A stretch of 64,000 nucleotides of DNA, from NCBI GenBank assembly GCA_024114885.1, contig CP099418.1:5704001-5768000 (forward strand), given 5' to 3'. Under the pieces are notes generated by a model. That model did not search any database. It was given only the letters and a program-made list of their open reading frames with translations, and was not told where the DNA came from. Positions within the stretch are counted from its first letter, which is position 1. Each line of letters opens with the position of its first letter. This DNA is from Septoria linicola (Eukaryota; Ascomycota; Dothideomycetes; Mycosphaerellales; Mycosphaerellaceae). The position numbers and the translations under genes are program-made. Below, piece after piece: positions 59,500 through 64,000 of the stretch.

Positions 59500-60769
59500 A
59501 GTAATTTTAGATAGGAAGGCTTAGAGAGGCAAATACTAAATATTCTCTCTCTAAATACCTATATCGATATTATTATAGAATCTAGAAAGAAGAGAGTCCT
59601 ATTTAGGAAGGACCTAGAGACTACTAACTAGGACTATTTCGATAAGTTACTCCTCGATCCTCGCCTCTCTCTCTCCGCTAGAGGTAGCTTCTCGTACTAT
59701 ATAGTTATTATCGCGCTCTATACTATATATCTTATAAAGTAGGCTATCGATACCTACTAAGTAGATAAAGAATTATAGGTAGAGTTATACCTGCCTCTCG
59801 TTTTCTATAGTATACCTATATTAGTAGAGGAGCTACTAGCTCTACTTATCTATCTCGTAGACGAGTTCTTGTTATATAGCGAGGATATCTTTTAGAGCTT
59901 CTATATTATCTACCTGTTTATACGAAAGAAGAGCTATTAGATAGGAGACTAGAGCGCTAATACTAACTCGAAGATTAACTAGCCTAAGGTAATTACGCTA
60001 GTATACTATATTACCTCTAGTTCGACAGCTACTAACTCTATCGAGTAAGCTCGTCGATAAGCTAAAGGTCTTATAATACTAGTAGATATAGTATTTATAG
60101 AGATTAACGAAATCGCTAAGGATTTCGTACGTACTAAAGAGTAGAACGATATAGGTACTACTATTATAGTATTCGATAGTATTAAGGTCGACGCTTCTAT
60201 AATCGCTCTAGACCTAGATAACCTAAGTAACGAAGCCTAAATCTATATTATAGATATATTAAGTAAGGACGTCGAGTACTTATATAACGATATTAAGTAT
60301 ATAGATTAGCTTAGCTTTAAAACTATTCTTCTAATATCTTTAGTTAATAAGTAGCGACTCTTCTAAGAGGCATATATAGAATACTCGGACTCTACTATAC
60401 GAGTAGTCGATAGCTCTAATACTACTATCGATACCTAAACATTCGCTACCCTATACGCGACTATAAATACTCGCTTAGCGATACTACTAATATAGGACGA
60501 GTCCGTCGCTATACTTGAGCTAAAGGTTATACTCTTAGAATCTAGAAATATAGACTCTATTACTAGCGAAAACTTCTAGGTCGAACTAGATAGGCTTCTA
60601 CTTAAGCCCTAGTAACCTACTAGTATCGCCTAGCTAATAAAAATACTCTAATTAGAGATACGCTATACCGTCCTTAGAGATAATATCGGTCTTAGTAAGA
60701 CTATCTAGGTACTATATATAGTTGTCTATATAGCTAGAGAAATTAAGTAACGACGATAGTAGTAGAAAA

Positions 60770-60885
60770 GTAAGTCGGTTTATTAAAGAGTTATATAGAA
60801 CGATCTACTAGCTAGTAGTTAAGACGTCTACCTACTAGCTAGTAAATTATTCTATATCTATTACGTAATTTACTAATATTTCTAG
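60770..60885 (+). other. Introner-like intron, family 2
   Basis: GTAAGT donor, cores CTACTAGCTAGTAGTT and CTACTAGCTAGTAAAT, then TTACTAATATTTCTAG. 116 bp. Splicing joins A with AC and restores the SNF2 frame. Confidence 0.82.
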
Positions 60886-62237
60886 ACGCTATAGAAACGG
60901 CTATAGGAGACGCTACCGACGACGAGGCCGAATAGCTACTTACCGACTTCAAAGTTACTAACCTCGAGCCTCTCTACCGTTCTTATCTCGTTATCTACCT
61001 ACTAAGTATACTCTAGGCTTAGATCGAGCCTATTACTAAGCTATTTAACGACCTCTCTTCGATAAGATATATCTGCCTTATTATATTCTATAGCCTAGGT
61101 AGTAATACTAACGGAGTAGCTATAGTAGGATATACTAGTATCCTAAATACTAACCTAGACGGCCTAGAGATATATCTCTCGAATCTATTATTTAACGATC
61201 TACGTACTTCTTCTACTATTATCTTTAGCATATTCTAGTCGCTATAGAACAAGATTCTTAAGAAGAGTAAAGTATATATACGCTATAACGTATCTAAGAC
61301 GCTAGTCGTAGCGTAGGTTAATAACGACGACGATAGTTCTAACGTCGATAAGGAACTCGAAGTAGAACCTATAGTCCTCGAATTAGAGCTTAGCGATAGC
61401 GACGATAATAACGACGCTAAGACTATAGATCCTTCGCTATATACGTAGTCTATAGATAACGAGATCCTTCTCTATAATAAGTAGAGCTTTAGTATAATCT
61501 ATATAGACGAGGCTTATTATCTAGGTAATCTATAGGCTCTCTAGACCGACGCCTTATATTAACTAGAACCTACTATAGAGTACGTACTCGTTATAGTAAC
61601 TATCTTCTATAATATAGTTAGTAATAGTATAGTATTATTTCGCTTTTTCTAGAAATCGCTATCTAAGGTCCTTTCTAAAGAGCTCTACGAAGGTCTAAAT
61701 AGCTATAACTATCGTTCGCTAAGCGACTCTTTCTATAAATAATATTAACGTAACTACTTCGCTATCCTAACTATAGTCGATCCTAGCCTCCTAGGTAGTA
61801 GTATATTAACTAACTAGCTCTACCTCTCGGCTTTATAGCCCTACTACTTCTTCGAACATATACGGATAGATAATATAAATATAGTCTTCGACCTCGTACT
61901 ACTTACTCTAGGTCTTACCTAGTTACGCTAAGTTAAAGGTTAAAAGATCGTTACTTATAAGTCGATAGTAGAATTAGGTATAGAGATCCCTTCTATTACG
62001 ACCGTCTACGTAGAGATACGTACTAATATAGTAGGTACTACTACGTACGAAGGTATAGCTCGTAGCTACCTCGACGCTCTAGGCTAGAAGAGCCTTCTAG
62101 TATTCGATAAAGACGATAAGATAGGTCGTACGTTAAGTCTCTATCGACAACTAGTACTAACCTATAATAACCTAGTAAACGTACGCTTACTAGACTACCG
62201 ATACGATACTAGCGTAAAGTTAATTAATAGCCTATAA

Positions 62238-62345
62238 GTTAGTTCTATAGAGTAGTCTACTAGCTAGTAGTAGTAATATCTATCTACTAGCTAGTAGTAC
62301 GTTCCTTATATATATATATATATATAGTACTAATAATTACTATAG
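62238..62345 (+). other. Introner-like intron, family 2
   Basis: GTTAGT donor, cores CTACTAGCTAGTAGTAG and CTACTAGCTAGTAGTAC, an AT run, then TACTAATAATTACTATAG. 108 bp, between the two helicase lobes. Confidence 0.72.
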
Positions 62346-63448
62346 AGAAACTAGTAAGATCGATAGCTACTCCTTCTACTATATATTAATTAAGGCTAAC
62401 TCTTAGGCTCCTCTTCTAAATACTCGTACTAGCTACCTAAGTTAGTACGTCCTACTATCGCCTAAGTACTACGCTCTCGTTAGCCTCCTTAAGAAGTATA
62501 TTATCGAATAGGGCTAAGGTATAATTATTTAAGGCTAGGAACTAATTAGTAATCTTCTTACTAAGTTTACTTATCGACTCCTCTAGATCCCCTACTAAGT
62601 TATCTACGCTAGTATTAAGAATCGCGCTTATATATTAGCCGAGCGCTCCTTTAATAATAGTAAGGTAAAGGTAATAATCCTATCTTTACGCTCTATAGTA
62701 GAGTCTTTAAACTTATAGTAGAGTAGTAACGTCTAACTCGTAATAGACTACGTTAGCCTCTACGCTCTTATCTAAATAATTAGCTACTAAAATCGTATAG
62801 GCTAGACTAAAGCTATAAGAGTCCTAGTCCTCCTTATCGATAAGATAATCGACTAGTATCTTTAAGCGAAGTATTAGAAACGCTTCGTTAAGTAAGTAAT
62901 CGCTAATACGATAGTACTAAAGGATCTTCTAGATACTATCCTTAAGGATAGCCTATTCTAGTCTAAAGACGCTAAGAGTAGATTACTCGAGGCTAGTATA
63001 TAGTCCTCTAGATCTCGAGAAACTAATATAACCGATTAGGTAATAGAAGTTTTCGCTAATAGCTTAATACGATTAATATTTAGTATTCGCTCCTCTCGTA
63101 TAAGTTAAGAATAGTCTAACGTACGAGACTTACGAGCTAAGAACCTATTACTATAAGAGTAACTATTCTGTTTTACTTATAGTAATCTCGTCGCTTAAGA
63201 GCTTTTAGGCTAACTAGAATCTAAAGAATAGAAGAGCGGCAAATTAGCCTCTAACTAAGTCTATCTAGATAACCGAGACTAGATAACTATCGTCTGCTCT
63301 ATAGTAACTAGTAATAGGCGTAAGTAGTAGTTCCGACCTAGAGCACTATTAGTTATAGATATAAAGAATATTATCGGATATATCTTTAGTACCGCCGACT
63401 ACGTTCTCGAAACCGATACTACTAAGATTATATATCTTAATCGAATAG

Positions 63449-63540
63449 GTAAGTACTACTTTAAGTAGAAGTTCTTACTAGCTAGTAAGACACTCCTTTA
63501 AATAACTTATAACTTAGTATCTACTAATTTAATCCTATAG
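63449..63540 (+). other. Introner-like intron, family 2
   Basis: GTAAGT donor, one TTACTAGCTAGTAAG core, branch CTACTAAT and acceptor CCTATAG. 92 bp. Joining G with AG keeps the downstream frame open except for TAG/TAA. Confidence 0.8.
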
Positions 63541-63902
63541 AGGTAATCGTAGCTACTATATAATTAGTAAAGTAACTATCGACGTATATCTACGTAGCCT
63601 ACGACTAGTTACTCGAAGAAGATTCCTAGAAAGTAGTAGAAGATCTAATAGACTTAGAGGAAATTTCTAATAACGAGCCTACTCTAAAAAAAGAAGAAGT
63701 CGCTAACCTACTTATCGATATATATAAAGATAGTATTACTATAGCCTTAGGTACTATACTAGCGAAGTTAGTAGCTATTAGCGAGACCTCTAGTAATAGC
63801 GATATATAGGAAGATAAGAGTAAGCGAGAAGACGAGAGTAAGTAAGAAGATAGAAGTAAGTAAGAAGAAGGGAGTAAGTAAGAAGAAGAAGATAAGTAGA
63901 AG

Positions 63903-63993
63903 GTAAGTATTCTACTTATAAGATAAGAAAGTAGTCTACTACCTAGTAGAGTATTCTACTTTTAGAGAGAGTCGATATACTAATATCGTATAG
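63903..63993 (+). other. Introner-like intron, family 2
   Basis: GTAAGTATTCTAC donor side, core CTACTACCTAGTAG, AGTATTCTAC, then ATACTAATATCGTATAG. 91 bp. The downstream exon leaves the window after 7 bases. Confidence 0.72.
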
Positions 63994-64000
63994 GGCCTAG

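Larger units (their letters stand above)
58700..64000 (+). pseudogene. SNF2-family helicase-related protein remnant (runs off the window)
   Basis: Large plus-strand multi-exon remnant. An N-terminal part of unknown fold (about 58780-60600) includes L-L-V-x-R-I-V-F-P-T-L-R-E-Y-Y-K. SNF2 motif I is at about 60680-60720: D-N-I-G-L-S-K-T-I, where D-x-x-G-L-G-K-T is usual. Motif II at about 61505-61530 is I-D-E-A-Y-Y-L (DEAH with His now Tyr). The C-terminal helicase lobe at about 62400-62900 has L-S-L-R-S-I, S-L-N-L and N-R-I-G-x-T-K-A-I-R-V (motif VI, Q-x-x-x-R-x-x-R-x-G-Q type). A Lys/Glu/Ser-rich tail follows (63780-63900). Introns of family 2 interrupt it. Stops are TAG/TAA only. Confidence 0.85.

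Noticed and set aside
1..64000. tRNA or rRNA genes
   Set aside because: No cloverleaf with intact A and B boxes and no rRNA-like block was noticed; TA saturation makes weak matches meaningless.

Overview
The window reads as one block of heavily RIP-mutated (repeat-induced point mutation) DNA from a filamentous ascomycete (Pezizomycotina). CpA and TpG are almost absent over most of the 64 kb, TpA is in large excess and CpG is retained. Every coding remnant I could follow is full of TAG and TAA at positions where Gln or Trp would be expected. There are almost no ATG codons and no intact gene; the longest uninterrupted frames are about 90 codons. The genus cannot be told from this sequence. The remnants were assigned by reading through TAG/TAA and recognising motifs, so exact starts and stops are mostly unknown.

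Layout. 1-1129: 5' end (minus strand) and LTR of a Ty3/gypsy element cut by the window edge. 1130-1345: fragment of an older copy of the same element. 1616-10859: truncated second copy of a large unidentified coding region, split by Ty1/copia copy A (2856-9152, TSD taact). 10860-12760: 64-bp minisatellite. 12761-14903, 28143-30435 and 32217-43490: the main copy of the large unidentified coding region (plus strand). It is split by a complete Ty3/gypsy element (14904-28138, minus strand, with an additional ORF3) and by a Fot1/pogo transposon (30436-32214). 44320-48931 plus 55231-58550: Helitron-type HUH Rep / PIF1 helicase, split by Ty1/copia copy B (48932-55230, TSD tagac). 58700 to the end: SNF2-family helicase.

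The non-retroelement coding remnants (large coding region, Helitron helicase, SNF2 protein) all run on the plus strand and form a helicase-rich block into which LTR elements and a pogo element later inserted. Relative RIP load gives a rough order: copia B still carries many CA/TG sites that copia A has lost, and the gypsy element is intermediate.

The most notable signal is introns. The Helitron helicase is cut by at least nine introns of about 60-80 bp that resemble one another: GT-AG ends, a CTAAY branch-like site, and an inverted repeat TTTCTATTATAAAG / CTTTATAACAGAAA. Removing them restores the reading frame where I checked. The SNF2 remnant carries a second family (90-116 bp) built on ACTAGCTAGTA palindromes, also frame-restoring. 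These look like introner-like elements, one family per host gene.
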